DNA from: Ignavibacteriales bacterium
GTDB taxonomy: Bacteria > Bacteroidota > Ignavibacteria > Ignavibacteriales > Melioribacteraceae
Direction of reading: 5' to 3'
NCBI GenBank assembly: GCA_026390795.1
Contig: JAPLFG010000003.1
Span: forward strand, 2,108,001 to 2,172,000
DNA: 64,000 nucleotides
Part shown: in pieces, positions 46,723 to 56,765 of the stretch
Layout: the number at the start of each line of letters is the position of its first letter
How positions within the stretch are numbered: the stretch's first letter is position 1
The notes under the pieces: model-generated
The model's database searches: none
What the model was told of the DNA's origin: nothing
Seen by the model: the letters and a program-made list of their open reading frames with translations, nothing else
Made by a program: the position numbers and the translations under genes

Positions 46723-47610
46723 TTGTATTTATTAACCGGTAAAAAAATAATTTCGGTTTTGTTTTTCGCTGTAGTTACTATAAGCTGTAATTCGGGTGAT
46801 GCGGGGATTATACCGGAATCCAGAACAAGTGTTAAAAACGATTCTCTTTTTTTAGATAGAACCTATCATATCTTTGTCCCTGAATCATATACAGTTCAAG
46901 GAGATCCGGCACCTCTTGTGTTCGTATTTCATGGCGCAGGTGATACAGGGATTAATTTTGAAAATTATTCCGGACTTGATAATGAAGCGCTAAATTTTGG
47001 AGCAATAGTTGTGTATCCGGATGCTAAAACAGCTAATTGGAACGAAGGTTGTGATTGTAATATTGCTTCAAGGTTGCAAATCGATGATTTAGGTTTTGTA
47101 AAATTTCTTGTCAATAAAATAAAAAAAGAATATAAGATTGATTCATCAAGAATCTATGCAGTTGGCTTTTCTCAAGGAGGCTTATTTGCTCAATATATTG
47201 CTTGTGCTGCGTCAGATTTATTCGCAGCAGTGGCAATTGAAGCAGCTACTTTTTCAGTACCGTTATCAGAGAATTGTTTTCCAAAGCAATCAAAAAACAT
47301 CTTAATGATAAACGGTACAACTGATCACGTTTTACCTTATGAAGGGAATTTAAATGACGGTAAATTTTCTCTTCTATCAGCTAATGCTGCAATAAAATTG
47401 TGGGCGGCTAAAAATAGTTGTAGTTCAACGCCAGTTGTAGAGTATTTTCAAAATTCCACTGGGTTTAAAATTAGGAAGGAAATTTATGGCAACTGCAGAG
47501 ATGCTGTGGAAGTGGTTATCTATATTGTTGAGAATGGTGGTCATGATTGGTTCCTAAGTCCGGAATTATACGCACCAAAAGTGATTATGGATTTTTTCAA
47601 AAGACATTAA
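46723..47610 (+). CDS. PHB depolymerase/feruloyl-esterase-like lipoprotein
   Basis: An alpha/beta hydrolase of the LpqC/PHB-depolymerase type (CE1-like): PLVFVFHGAGDTG at the oxyanion loop, nucleophile GFSQGG, an Asp in NGTTDHVLPY and the final His in ENGGHDWF. The N-terminus carries a lipobox (TIS-C), so it is a lipoprotein. TTG at 46723 is the start: AGGA lies seven bases upstream and no ATG fits the signal peptide. The substrate (feruloylated xylan or a polyester) is unknown; the carbohydrate theme of the window favours the former. Confidence 0.82.
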   Translation: MYLLTGKKIISVLFFAVVTISCNSGDAGIIPESRTSVKNDSLFLDRTYHIFVPESYTVQGDPAPLVFVFHGAGDTGINFENYSGLDNEALNFGAIVVYPDAKTANWNEGCDCNIASRLQIDDLGFVKFLVNKIKKEYKIDSSRIYAVGFSQGGLFAQYIACAASDLFAAVAIEAATFSVPLSENCFPKQSKNILMINGTTDHVLPYEGNLNDGKFSLLSANAAIKLWAAKNSCSSTPVVEYFQNSTGFKIRKEIYGNCRDAVEVVIYIVENGGHDWFLSPELYAPKVIMDFFKRH

Positions 47611-48461
47611 TAAGAATTCAATAATAATCTGGTTCCGTTTATTTTTTTACTATAGATGTATTTAAAGATTACCAAAACCTCAGAAGAGATCATAATCCAA
47701 ACTTCGAATTAGTCCTTCCCAAAAAGCACTCACGATTTAGGTGGATAATAAGTTTAAACACTAATTCATCTATTAATAGAAAAATCCATATTAAAATAGT
47801 AATGAAATACCGGTCATGTAAGATTTGTCTTCAAAGACATGAAGAATAAACAACAAGTTTAATCCGGACCTAATGAATGGGACGAAGCTGAGTATTAAAT
47901 GGGTTAAAAGACTTTATCTGATTCAACTCCATGTTGAATGTTTTACCGTATAATAAATAAAAACCGCTAATGATGTGTGCAGGTTAATCATGCAATCGGT
48001 GAACTCAGATTGACTGATTATAGTCTTAATGGGTTTAGTCATATTCATTCATATTGCACCTAATTATATATTCAAATAATGAATTTGAATCGGTTCTGAT
48101 ACAAGCGAATTAAATCAGATAAGTAATTTATCGCCAGTCAATTTGAGCAACCGGAAGAAAATAATTTAATTCAAAATACTCTGAACTAAACTTTTAAAAA
48201 AATTTTATTTGATAAGAATAGACAGTAGTTGACAAATCCTTTTTTGAATGATCCTAGTTAACTTTTTGGTAACAAAAAGAGTAATCACCTTATCTTTTTT
48301 TACAAATAAACTTGCTGCTAACCGTTTATAAAACGATCAAACCGCTTAACACACAATGGTTTTTGTCTCCGACCGGAAAATATAAATTGCACCCAAAATT
48401 AATTTGCAGAGAATGTCTAGTTACGGAAATGAAAGAACATTTTTTCTTACCTGGAGGAAAT
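47611..48461. other. Long untranslated stretch before the TonB receptor gene
   Basis: No gene is supported in these 850 bases. The last 150 bases are in frame with the receptor but lack a signal-peptide start, so they are probably a leader. TTGACA at about 48229-48234 is a possible -35 box without a clear -10. No known riboswitch was recognised. Confidence 0.35.
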
Positions 48462-51419
48462 ATGAAAAAAACCCTAACCTTTTTTATCTTACTATTTATT
48501 ACGGCATCGTCCATAGCAGTTGCAGCAACCGGGAAAATCAAAGGACGAGTGGTTGACATTGCCACCCGTGAACCATTGATAGGTGCTAATGTAGTTGTTA
48601 TCGGGACGTCATTTGGCGCTGCTACGGATTTGAACGGCGAATATGTCATTTCAAATTTGGAAGCTGGTACCTATGAAGTTAAAGCTTCGTTCATTAGCTA
48701 TACCTCAAGCTCAGTTACAAATGTAAGAGTATCTTCCGATTTAACGACAGAATTAAATTTCGAATTATCCTCGCAAGATGTTTCAATGGGTGAAATTACA
48801 ATTGTTGCTCGAAGAGAATTAGTTAATAAGAGTAATACAAATGCAATCCATGTTACATCGCGTGAAGATATCGAAAATCTGCCTGTGAGAGGAATGAATA
48901 ATATCTTTGGACTTTCGGCAGGAGTTGTTCTTCAAGACAATACCGTATTTATCCGCGGCGGACGAATTGATGAAACAGGTTTTTATCTGGAAGGAGTCAA
49001 TGTAAGAAACCCAATGACCGGTAATAATGCGGTTCGAGTTGTCCAAGATGCTGTTGAAGAAGTTGAAGTTCAAGTAGGCGGTTATACCGCAGAGTACGGT
49101 GGGGCTAATGCAGGCATAATACGCCAGCAACTAAAATCTGGTACAAGTAGTTTTAAAGGTACATTAGATTATGCTACCGATAATATTACATTCAAGAGTA
49201 AAGATAATGCATACGATGGAAAACAACGTCTAGGAGCGTACTGGTATGGATATGATGAATTAACAGGATCGTTAAGCGGACCATTGCTTAGTGAAAAAGT
49301 AAAATTTTTTATTCTTGGAAATTACAATTATCAAAGGGACCCAAATCCCCAGCGCTACCCCGGTATAGATTTGGGAATGTACAGAGATGCTTCAACTCAG
49401 GATTCCATAAATTTAGTTTACCCAGGAGGAGCTCTATTAGATAATCAAAATAGAGCGGTTACATTTTCTTCAACAATATCTGTAGATCTAAATCCAATTC
49501 AAATTCGGTTTGCCGGAACATATACAAATCAATCTTTCCAAAATCCTATGAACTCAAATCGCGTAGCCGGAAGTATCAGCAATATGCTTAACACATCAAG
49601 AACAGAACAACGCGATGCGAATAACGGTTCCGGTAGTGTAAAAATCACACATGTGCTTAGTAATAAAATGTATTACGATATAACTCTTGGTTATTTCTTT
49701 CAATCACAAAAATTTTATGATCCTTTCCTAAAAGACAATTTCATGGCATATGGCGATAGTCTTGCAAATGCTCAGTTTGGATTCACAAATTTCCAGAGCA
49801 TGTATGTCAGACCGAGTCAGGTTAGCGTCTATGGATTTGCTTTTAGTAAACCAGGAGATCCTTTAGCCGGATATGGAAAATTCCGTAGAGAGAATTTTAC
49901 TTTGAGCGGAACATTCTCATGGGATCCAAATAAAATTCATTCAATTAAAATCGGCGGTGAATATCAAAAATATGTAATGCGAAATTACAGTTGGGCAAAC
50001 GGAACTGCTGTTGCTCTCGCCGGCTTGATAAGTGCAAGAGGTACCAAAACAATTGAACAGGTAATGCAAACGAGAGGAGTGAATAATTACGGTTATGATG
50101 TATTAGGAAATGAACTTAATGATGATCCATTTTTCGGTCCGCATCGCCCTGTCTTTGCTGCCGCATTTATGCAGGATAAAATAACATTCGAAGATATAAT
50201 CTTGAATTTAGGACTGCGGTTTGATTACATAGATACTGATACTTACGAATTTGTAGATCCAACATTCCCGGATGCAGCATTTAATTTTAGCAGCAACTAC
50301 GATATCATTCCAGAAGGTCTAAAGAGAGTACCATCTTATTCATATCTCAGTCCGAGAATTGGCGTTTCATTTCCTGTTACAGATGTTACAATGTTTCATG
50401 CTCAATACGGAAAATTTATACAGCAAACTCGCCTAGCGGATATCTATCAGGGCTACTATGCATCTGCGCGTAATTTGGTCGGGGGTAATTATCTTCCGCA
50501 GCCTATCGCATTCAGTTTACAGCCGACAAAAACTATCCAATATGAATTAGGGCTTACGCAGCAGATTGGAGACTTCGCTTCGTTTGATCTTACCGGGTAT
50601 TATAAAGACATAAAAGATCAAGTAACGTATCAAATGGTCATTGCTAGTAAAGAATCTCAAACAAAAAATTATCCTGTTTATGCAAACGGAGATTTTTCTA
50701 CTACAAAAGGAGTCGAATTATCTTTCCAGATGCGCAGGATAAATAGAATTGCTATAAATGCATCTTTGTCATTTCAGGATGCTCAGGGAACAGGCTCTTT
50801 CCCAAATTCAAACAGTGGCATGGTTGCAGGAGCAGAAGGTGTAACATTTTTACCGAATTATGTTTCGCCACTTGTCTTTAATAATTCTTATAGAGGAAGC
50901 ATCAATTTTGATTATCACTTTGGTATTAATGATGGTCCATCACTTCTTCATGAATTTGGCGCTTCATTATTAATGAATTTTTCCAGCGGACATCCTTTTA
51001 CAAGAGGAGTTGGTGCCGCAGATCTGGAAGGAAATCCCAGAGGAAGAGTTCCTGTCGAATCATTAAATGCATCTGTTACGCCGTCTTCATTCCAGGTTGA
51101 CCTTCGTGTAGATAAGACAATCCACCTTTTCGATAAGATGAAACTGAATATTTATTTATTTGTAATCAATCTCTTCGATAGAAAAAATGTTGAAAATGTA
51201 TTCTTAAGAACCGGTTCCAATACTGATGATGGTTATATAAGTAATCCTCAATTAAGCGGACAGCTTGTTAACCAGTTGGGATATGCCGATATGTACAGAG
51301 CAATCAATATTGATTATTACCAACAATACCAGCAAGTGGCGAACACTTATTTAATGACTAACCCATATTTCTGGGGTCCACCTCGGCAGATTCGCTTAGG
51401 CCTCAGGCTGGAATATTAA
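48462..51419 (+). CDS. TonB-dependent receptor with N-terminal carboxypeptidase-regulatory-like domain
   Basis: ATG 48462 follows GGAGG and a signal peptide (ending VAAT). Residues about 25-105 form a carboxypeptidase-regulatory-like fold (GKIKGRVVDIATREPLIGANVV). The plug follows (NLPVRGMNNIFGLSAGV, VFIRGGRIDETGFYLEG, EVEVQVGGYTAEYGGANAG). The barrel ends in RQIRLGLRLEY. Such receptors take up large ligands with energy from TonB. It lies 39 bases before a giant surface-type protein and then a PorV-like protein, a triad treated in the findings. No ligand can be read from the sequence. Confidence 0.9.
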   Translation: MKKTLTFFILLFITASSIAVAATGKIKGRVVDIATREPLIGANVVVIGTSFGAATDLNGEYVISNLEAGTYEVKASFISYTSSSVTNVRVSSDLTTELNFELSSQDVSMGEITIVARRELVNKSNTNAIHVTSREDIENLPVRGMNNIFGLSAGVVLQDNTVFIRGGRIDETGFYLEGVNVRNPMTGNNAVRVVQDAVEEVEVQVGGYTAEYGGANAGIIRQQLKSGTSSFKGTLDYATDNITFKSKDNAYDGKQRLGAYWYGYDELTGSLSGPLLSEKVKFFILGNYNYQRDPNPQRYPGIDLGMYRDASTQDSINLVYPGGALLDNQNRAVTFSSTISVDLNPIQIRFAGTYTNQSFQNPMNSNRVAGSISNMLNTSRTEQRDANNGSGSVKITHVLSNKMYYDITLGYFFQSQKFYDPFLKDNFMAYGDSLANAQFGFTNFQSMYVRPSQVSVYGFAFSKPGDPLAGYGKFRRENFTLSGTFSWDPNKIHSIKIGGEYQKYVMRNYSWANGTAVALAGLISARGTKTIEQVMQTRGVNNYGYDVLGNELNDDPFFGPHRPVFAAAFMQDKITFEDIILNLGLRFDYIDTDTYEFVDPTFPDAAFNFSSNYDIIPEGLKRVPSYSYLSPRIGVSFPVTDVTMFHAQYGKFIQQTRLADIYQGYYASARNLVGGNYLPQPIAFSLQPTKTIQYELGLTQQIGDFASFDLTGYYKDIKDQVTYQMVIASKESQTKNYPVYANGDFSTTKGVELSFQMRRINRIAINASLSFQDAQGTGSFPNSNSGMVAGAEGVTFLPNYVSPLVFNNSYRGSINFDYHFGINDGPSLLHEFGASLLMNFSSGHPFTRGVGAADLEGNPRGRVPVESLNASVTPSSFQVDLRVDKTIHLFDKMKLNIYLFVINLFDRKNVENVFLRTGSNTDDGYISNPQLSGQLVNQLGYADMYRAINIDYYQQYQQVANTYLMTNPYFWGPPRQIRLGLRLEY

Positions 51420-51458
51420 TAAACAATGTTGAAAACAAATTAATGGGAGTAAATAAAA

Positions 51459-54400
51459 ATGATTATAAAGAAAAGTGTTATGCTGTTACTAATTGTTTTT
51501 TCCTTTCTGTTTTTACCTGCTAAGCAGTATGCAGAGGGGAAAGAAACAAAAAAACGAGTAAGTAAAACAACATTGGGTTCGCCAAACACTACAAGACTTA
51601 ATATAAATAACATTTCAACATTTTTTAGGAGTGATGGCGATTCCGATGATCTGGATTCAAATAATGCAGGATTCTTTTTCCCAAAAGGTAGTGGTAAAAC
51701 TGCAGCTTATGAATCCGGACTTTTGTGGGGAGCTCGAATTAATGGAAGTGCAACTGACATTAAAGTGGGAGGGAATGCGTACGTTGCCGGACTTCAACCA
51801 GGCAAGATACTTTCTCCAGGTGTAGCTGAAAGCCCTAACCTACCAAAAAATAGAATTTACCGTGTAAGACCGGATTATAAAACTGCAGATCTTACTATGG
51901 AATCCAGAGATGAAGGAGTTCCGGTTGCCGAAATATATAATCAATATGATTTGGATTGGAAAGAATGGCCATGGCAAGATGGCGCTCCATTCGAAGACAA
52001 AGACGGAGATAAAAGATATAATCCCGATGTTGATATTCCAGGAGTTCCCGGTGCCAGTCAATCAATTTGGTATGTAGCGAATGATTTGGATGCAACAAAA
52101 ACAACAGCTCTCCATGGCTCTCAACCGATGGGAATCGAAGAGCAAGGGACTATGTGGGCATATTCTCAAGCCGGCCCATTAGGCAATATGATATTCCGCA
52201 AATACTTATTGATTAATAAAAGTACAGATACTTTCAGAGATATGTATGTAAGTATGTTTTCTGATATCGATTTAGGATTCTCAGATGATGATATGGCCGG
52301 TTGTGATACTACTTTAAGCCTAGGCTATGTTTATAATTCTTCGAATCACGATTCAAAGTATGGGACAATGATTCCACCTGCAACTGGTTTTGATTTTTTT
52401 CAGGGCCCGATAGTAAATGGATCGGCAACTGATACAGCAATATTTAGAGGAAAGAAAATTGCCGGTAAGAGAAATCTTCCAATGACGGCATTCTATTATT
52501 TTGCCAAAGGAGATCCGGCAGTTTCAGATCCGCCCAATGGAACATATCAAGGAACTACTGAATTTTATAATTTCTTCCAGGGTCGAATTGGAAGAAGCGG
52601 TGAACCTTTTAGAACGCCTGCGAGACTAGGTGCAACAGCTACACCATTTACACTATCGGGTGATCCTGTTGCGGGAACAGGTTGGCTCGATGGTGAAATT
52701 ATTAGTACTAGCGACAGAAGAATTGGATCTGCTTCCGGACCTTTTAATATGGCACCTGGAGATACACAAGAAGTTGTTGTTGCTCAAATTTGTGCTATGG
52801 GAACGGATTATCTTAATTCTGTTACTCTCTTAAAAGCATATGATAGAGTGGCTCAAGATGCCTATAATAATTTCTTCCAAATTCCCAGCGGCGCTGCATT
52901 ACCAATCGTAACAGCTTCGGGATTAGATAAAGAAGTAATTCTTTCTTGGGGCGATCCAACAGCTGCGGCACAAACTGAAAACTATTCTCAAAGAGGATAC
53001 AATTTTGAGGGATACAACGTTTATCAATTACCATTGTCATCTTCATTAAAAACGGACGCAAAATTAATTGCCACTTACGATTTAGTGAACAATATAAAAG
53101 TTTTATATGATTATGTTTTTGATAGCAGAACTGGGACCGATGAACGAGTACCGGTTCAGTTTGGTAAAGATTCCGGAATTTCTAGATCAATTGATCTAAC
53201 TCAAGATTATGTGAGAACAGGCCAACCTCTATATAATGGATCCGAATATTATTATTCAGTAACATCGTATTCCTACAACCCTGATCCCCTTGCAATTCCT
53301 CAAGTTCTGGAAAATCCTATTACCTCAATCAGAGTTACACCAAAGAGTCCAAACCCTGGTGTTCGATACACTAATACTTATGATAATTCAGTTAGCGGTG
53401 TAACGCATACATCCAAGACATCGAGTAAGTCGGATGGAAATGTAATCGTATCGGTTAAAGACCCTTCAAGAGTAACCGGTCATACTTATAAGGTCACATT
53501 TGAAAAAGTTGGGACCACCAATAATATTGTCTGGAATGTTACTGATATTACTACCGGTGCTAAAAAGGCAAGTAATATTACTAACCAATCCGGTGATAAT
53601 TCTTATCCTATTATTGACGGACTAGAAATTAAAGTAACAGGTCCGCCAAATGATTTTACCGCATTCAAAGTAACTGCTAATGCTAACGGTTCATTGAATC
53701 CACCGGAAATTGGTACATATGCATTTAACAGTAATGGCTTTCCGCTTTATAATGATGAAGACCGGCCTGCGGCAAGGCAACAAATACATGCAGGAGTCTG
53801 GGGCATAGCAACAGGTATGACTGCTGCAAATGACGGAAGCTATGCATACTTCTTAACCCGGTCTCCGCGTGAGGACAACTTCACAAGAATTATTCCTTAT
53901 GATTTTGAAATTCGTTTTACCTCAACAGGAAGTAAAGCCAACTTTGCATGGACCGATGGAGTTACAAAACAAATTCCGTTTGAAATATGGAATACCGGCA
54001 TTGGAACGCCAAGCGATCCAACAGACGATTATAAACTTTGCGCTTTAATCTATGATATAGATGAAGATGGTGTTTTTAGTTTGGATAAACTTGACCATGG
54101 ACTTTCAGGCGGTAATGATGATACGGAAACAGATTGGATTTATATCTATGATGTTGCCGATCATACACCGGGAACTAAAGGATACGATGCTGTCATTGCA
54201 GCAGATTATGACGCTGGTGCAACATCTACTATGGGTGGAGAAATTCTAGCTCGTTTAGTTCTTGTTTCCTGGAATAATGGATCTGTAAGTGCAGCGGACT
54301 ACCCGGCTAACTTGCGAGCAACTATGCCCGAACAAGGGACTATATTCAGAATTGAAACAACAAAACCAAATTCAGTAAATGACGAGTTTACTTTTACTGC

Positions 54401-54758
54401 ACCCGCAAATAGTAACGATGTTGATCTTGCTAAAGATGATGTTAAGAAAATTAATGTCTTTCCAAATCCTTATTACGGAGTAAATACACAAGAACAGAAT
54501 AAATATTTCCGTTGGATTACTTTCAGTCATTTGCCAAATAGAGCAACAATAAGAATAGTAAATATTGCTGGTGAAATGATAAGGGTAATTGAGAAAGACA
54601 ATAATTCACAATTTGAAAGATGGGATTTGTTGAACGGTTCTGGTTTACCGGCCGCAAGCGGGCTTTACATTGCTTTTATTGAAATGCCTGATCTCGGTGT
54701 TACTAAAACTCTAAAGTTTTCAATAGTCCAAGAACAGCAAATACTAGATAAATTTTGA
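51459..54758 (+). CDS. Large secreted protein with type IX-like C-terminal sorting domain
   Basis: A 1099-residue protein with a signal peptide (about residues 1-26), acidic Asp-rich loops (DGDSDDLDSNN, EDKDGDKRYNPDVD) that could bind calcium, and a fibronectin-like part near residue 490. The C-terminal 90 residues (KINVFPNPYYG, RIVNIAGEMIRVIE, AASGLYIAFIE, TKTLKFSIVQ) follow the T9SS type A sorting pattern. No enzymatic motif is recognised. It probably sits on the cell surface beside the TonB receptor, possibly as a ligand-capturing partner like SusD, although it has no SusD resemblance. Confidence 0.78.
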   Translation: MIIKKSVMLLLIVFSFLFLPAKQYAEGKETKKRVSKTTLGSPNTTRLNINNISTFFRSDGDSDDLDSNNAGFFFPKGSGKTAAYESGLLWGARINGSATDIKVGGNAYVAGLQPGKILSPGVAESPNLPKNRIYRVRPDYKTADLTMESRDEGVPVAEIYNQYDLDWKEWPWQDGAPFEDKDGDKRYNPDVDIPGVPGASQSIWYVANDLDATKTTALHGSQPMGIEEQGTMWAYSQAGPLGNMIFRKYLLINKSTDTFRDMYVSMFSDIDLGFSDDDMAGCDTTLSLGYVYNSSNHDSKYGTMIPPATGFDFFQGPIVNGSATDTAIFRGKKIAGKRNLPMTAFYYFAKGDPAVSDPPNGTYQGTTEFYNFFQGRIGRSGEPFRTPARLGATATPFTLSGDPVAGTGWLDGEIISTSDRRIGSASGPFNMAPGDTQEVVVAQICAMGTDYLNSVTLLKAYDRVAQDAYNNFFQIPSGAALPIVTASGLDKEVILSWGDPTAAAQTENYSQRGYNFEGYNVYQLPLSSSLKTDAKLIATYDLVNNIKVLYDYVFDSRTGTDERVPVQFGKDSGISRSIDLTQDYVRTGQPLYNGSEYYYSVTSYSYNPDPLAIPQVLENPITSIRVTPKSPNPGVRYTNTYDNSVSGVTHTSKTSSKSDGNVIVSVKDPSRVTGHTYKVTFEKVGTTNNIVWNVTDITTGAKKASNITNQSGDNSYPIIDGLEIKVTGPPNDFTAFKVTANANGSLNPPEIGTYAFNSNGFPLYNDEDRPAARQQIHAGVWGIATGMTAANDGSYAYFLTRSPREDNFTRIIPYDFEIRFTSTGSKANFAWTDGVTKQIPFEIWNTGIGTPSDPTDDYKLCALIYDIDEDGVFSLDKLDHGLSGGNDDTETDWIYIYDVADHTPGTKGYDAVIAADYDAGATSTMGGEILARLVLVSWNNGSVSAADYPANLRATMPEQGTIFRIETTKPNSVNDEFTFTAPANSNDVDLAKDDVKKINVFPNPYYGVNTQEQNKYFRWITFSHLPNRATIRIVNIAGEMIRVIEKDNNSQFERWDLLNGSGLPAASGLYIAFIEMPDLGVTKTLKFSIVQEQQILDKF

Positions 54759-54780
54759 AAAAAAAGGTTTGAGGATAAAA

Positions 54781-55809
54781 ATGAAAAATAAAATCAAAAT
54801 AATATTAATAGTACTTCTTGTGGTCATGCAAGCTATAACATTTGCCAGCGGAGGATCTAGAAATGGAACCGGTGGAGCTTCACAACTACTAATTCCCGTT
54901 GGTGCGCGCGGTATCGGTTTAAATGGTGCCAATATTTCTTCTCTTACGGGATTAGATGCTCTTTATTGGAATCCTGCTGGGTTATCACGTGGCAGCCAAT
55001 CGGTTGAAGCTTCGTTTTCTTATATGTCACATATAGCCGATATCGGTATAAACTATGCTGCTATTTCTGTTCAACTTAATAGTATAGGTTCCTTAGCATT
55101 TGCTATAAAATCACTTTCAATGGATGATATTCCGGTAACAACTGTTGAAAATCCTGATGGGACCGGACAAACATATAATCCTCAATTGATGACGATGGGT
55201 TTAACATTTGCTAAAAATCTCAGCGATAGAGTATCTGTAGGAATAACGGCAAATCTAATTAGCGAAACTTTAAATCTTGTTAGTACAACAGGTATTTCAT
55301 TCAATCTTGGTGTGATGTATTCAGGATTAGCCGGTGTTGATGGTTTGTCTTTTGCAATGGCTATGAAAAATCTTGGGCCTCAAATGAAATATGGAGGCTC
55401 CGGATTAAATATTCAAGCTGAAGCCCCGGATTTGACAAGACCTATACAGTATTATAAAATTGATCCGGCTCCATTTGATTTACCTTCATCATTTGAGATT
55501 GGATTGGCATACAAACCAGTGATAAGCGGGTCCAGCACTATTAATCTCTCATCCTCTTTTCAGAATAACAATTTTTCCAGCGATCAATACAAGATTGGGG
55601 CAGAATACTGTTACAATGATTTACTCTTTATAAGAGGTGGTTATACATTCGCACCCGAATACGAAGCCGGTACGTTTTTATATAGGTACACTGTAGGATT
55701 CGGTCTTAAGTATAATATTGGGAATGTTGATGTTAAATTTGATTATGCCTATAGAGATGTAAAGTACTTCGATTCAAGTCATATGTTCGGAGTGACACTA
55801 AGCTTCTAG
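54781..55809 (+). CDS. PorV/UPF0164-type outer-membrane protein
   Basis: A 342-residue FadL-like barrel with signal peptide and the PorV/UPF0164 hallmark: QLLIPVGARGIGLNGANIS, then GLDALYWNPAGLSRG and TFAKNLSDRVSVGIT. The last strand ends FGVTLSF. PorV shuttles T9SS cargo to the attachment complex in related bacteria; UPF0164 paralogues often accompany single secreted proteins. GAGG lies six bases before ATG 54781. It closes the triad with the T9SS-like protein just upstream. Confidence 0.85.
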   Translation: MKNKIKIILIVLLVVMQAITFASGGSRNGTGGASQLLIPVGARGIGLNGANISSLTGLDALYWNPAGLSRGSQSVEASFSYMSHIADIGINYAAISVQLNSIGSLAFAIKSLSMDDIPVTTVENPDGTGQTYNPQLMTMGLTFAKNLSDRVSVGITANLISETLNLVSTTGISFNLGVMYSGLAGVDGLSFAMAMKNLGPQMKYGGSGLNIQAEAPDLTRPIQYYKIDPAPFDLPSSFEIGLAYKPVISGSSTINLSSSFQNNNFSSDQYKIGAEYCYNDLLFIRGGYTFAPEYEAGTFLYRYTVGFGLKYNIGNVDVKFDYAYRDVKYFDSSHMFGVTLSF

Positions 55810-55820
55810 AACTAAATATT

Positions 55821-55872
55821 GAGGCAAGTGGAGAAGAAAGGGCTCCACATCTTTCGATGCATAATTTGCCTC
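55821..55872 (+). other. Nested hairpin in the 3' region of the receptor triad
   Basis: Outer arms GAGGCAA (55821-55827) and TTGCCTC (55866-55872) enclose an inner hairpin GTGGAG (55828-55833) with CTCCAC (55843-55848). It lies between the PorV-like stop and the terminator and may protect the 3' end of the transcript. Confidence 0.5.
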
Positions 55873-55878
55873 TCTTTG

Positions 55879-55917
55879 AACTTCTCCCGAGTATGCCCAA
55901 CCCGGGAGAAGTTTTTT
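55879..55917 (+). terminator. Strong rho-independent terminator after the receptor triad
   Basis: Perfect 11-bp arms AACTTCTCCCG (55879-55889) and CGGGAGAAGTT (55903-55913) with a 13-base loop run directly into six T residues (55912-55917). It ends the TonB receptor, T9SS-like and PorV-like transcript. Confidence 0.93.
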
Positions 55918-55999
55918 ATATTATATGACAAATGTAAATCTTCAGCATATGCTTCGGAAAACTCATCTTGAAATGATAACACTATTGGTTAAAAATTAT

Positions 56000-56500
56000 T
56001 TACTGAATATTTTCGGGATTGTTGGCTGGTAATATAATTGAGATAATTCTGTGGACAGGAGATAGCTTGTAGATACTCATTTTCGAACGATTCTGCTTTA
56101 GTGTATTGTATATGAAAAATAATTTTGTTGCTTGTGTTCTCCAAGCAAATTTTTGAGAGAAAATTTCTTCTATGCTGCAAATTGCTTCGTATGCTATTTC
56201 AAATTTCATCAGTCCATAAGCATTTATTGTGATTACCACTTGATGGCATTCATTCTGTGAAAATAATTCAAGCTTACCACCCATTTCGAATTCTTTAATT
56301 AGTAAATAGAGTAACTGTTTGAATACAGTTCTTAACTGGAAATCATTTCCGCTAACCCCGACTGGAGGAATAATAGTTGAATTAATAACAACATCTTTTT
56401 CTTTAGCATAAATCTTAAGTACCGGAAGAGTTTTCTCCAGTATGATACCAAGATCACAAATATCTAAGCTGTATTCTATGGATTGTTCAAATGAGTTCAA
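56000..56500 (-). CDS. Degenerate histidine-kinase ATPase-domain protein
   Basis: The 166-residue frame contains LGIILEKTLPVLKIYAKEKD and NDFQLRTVFKQLLYLLIKEF, which follow the HATPase_c pattern around the N-box, but the Asn residues that bind Mg-ATP are absent. No dimerisation/His domain precedes it. The only start in frame is a TTG without a ribosome site. It may be a remnant of a kinase or a dead ATPase-domain protein. I am unsure that it is translated. Confidence 0.35.
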   Translation of the reverse strand: MNSFEQSIEYSLDICDLGIILEKTLPVLKIYAKEKDVVINSTIIPPVGVSGNDFQLRTVFKQLLYLLIKEFEMGGKLELFSQNECHQVVITINAYGLMKFEIAYEAICSIEEIFSQKFAWRTQATKLFFIYNTLKQNRSKMSIYKLSPVHRIISIILPANNPENIQ

Positions 56501-56664
56501 TTCAATTAGAAATTTAATTGTTTTCTAAATACTATTAACTTATCATTTCCAATCATCCGGAGAATGATTTTCTTTATACAGGCAATGATAGATCAACACC
56601 GATAAAGCATACACTAATGTAAATTTATTGTTCGGATCCATTTTTTCGATCTCTGAATAGAAAG

Positions 56665-56690
56665 CTGCCTCTTAATATATTTTGAGGCAG
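56665..56690 (-). terminator. Hairpin after the HEAT-repeat gene
   Basis: CTGCCTC (56665-56671) pairs with GAGGCAG (56684-56690) across a 12-base AT-rich loop. On the minus strand it is followed by CTTTCTATTC. It lies 75 bases past the HEAT gene stop and probably ends that transcript. Confidence 0.6.
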
Positions 56691-56765
56691 TTTCCTATAC
56701 TTCATAATGAATGTTAATAATTAGTCTAACTGAGCATTATTAATTAAAATTAAAATCACGAACAA

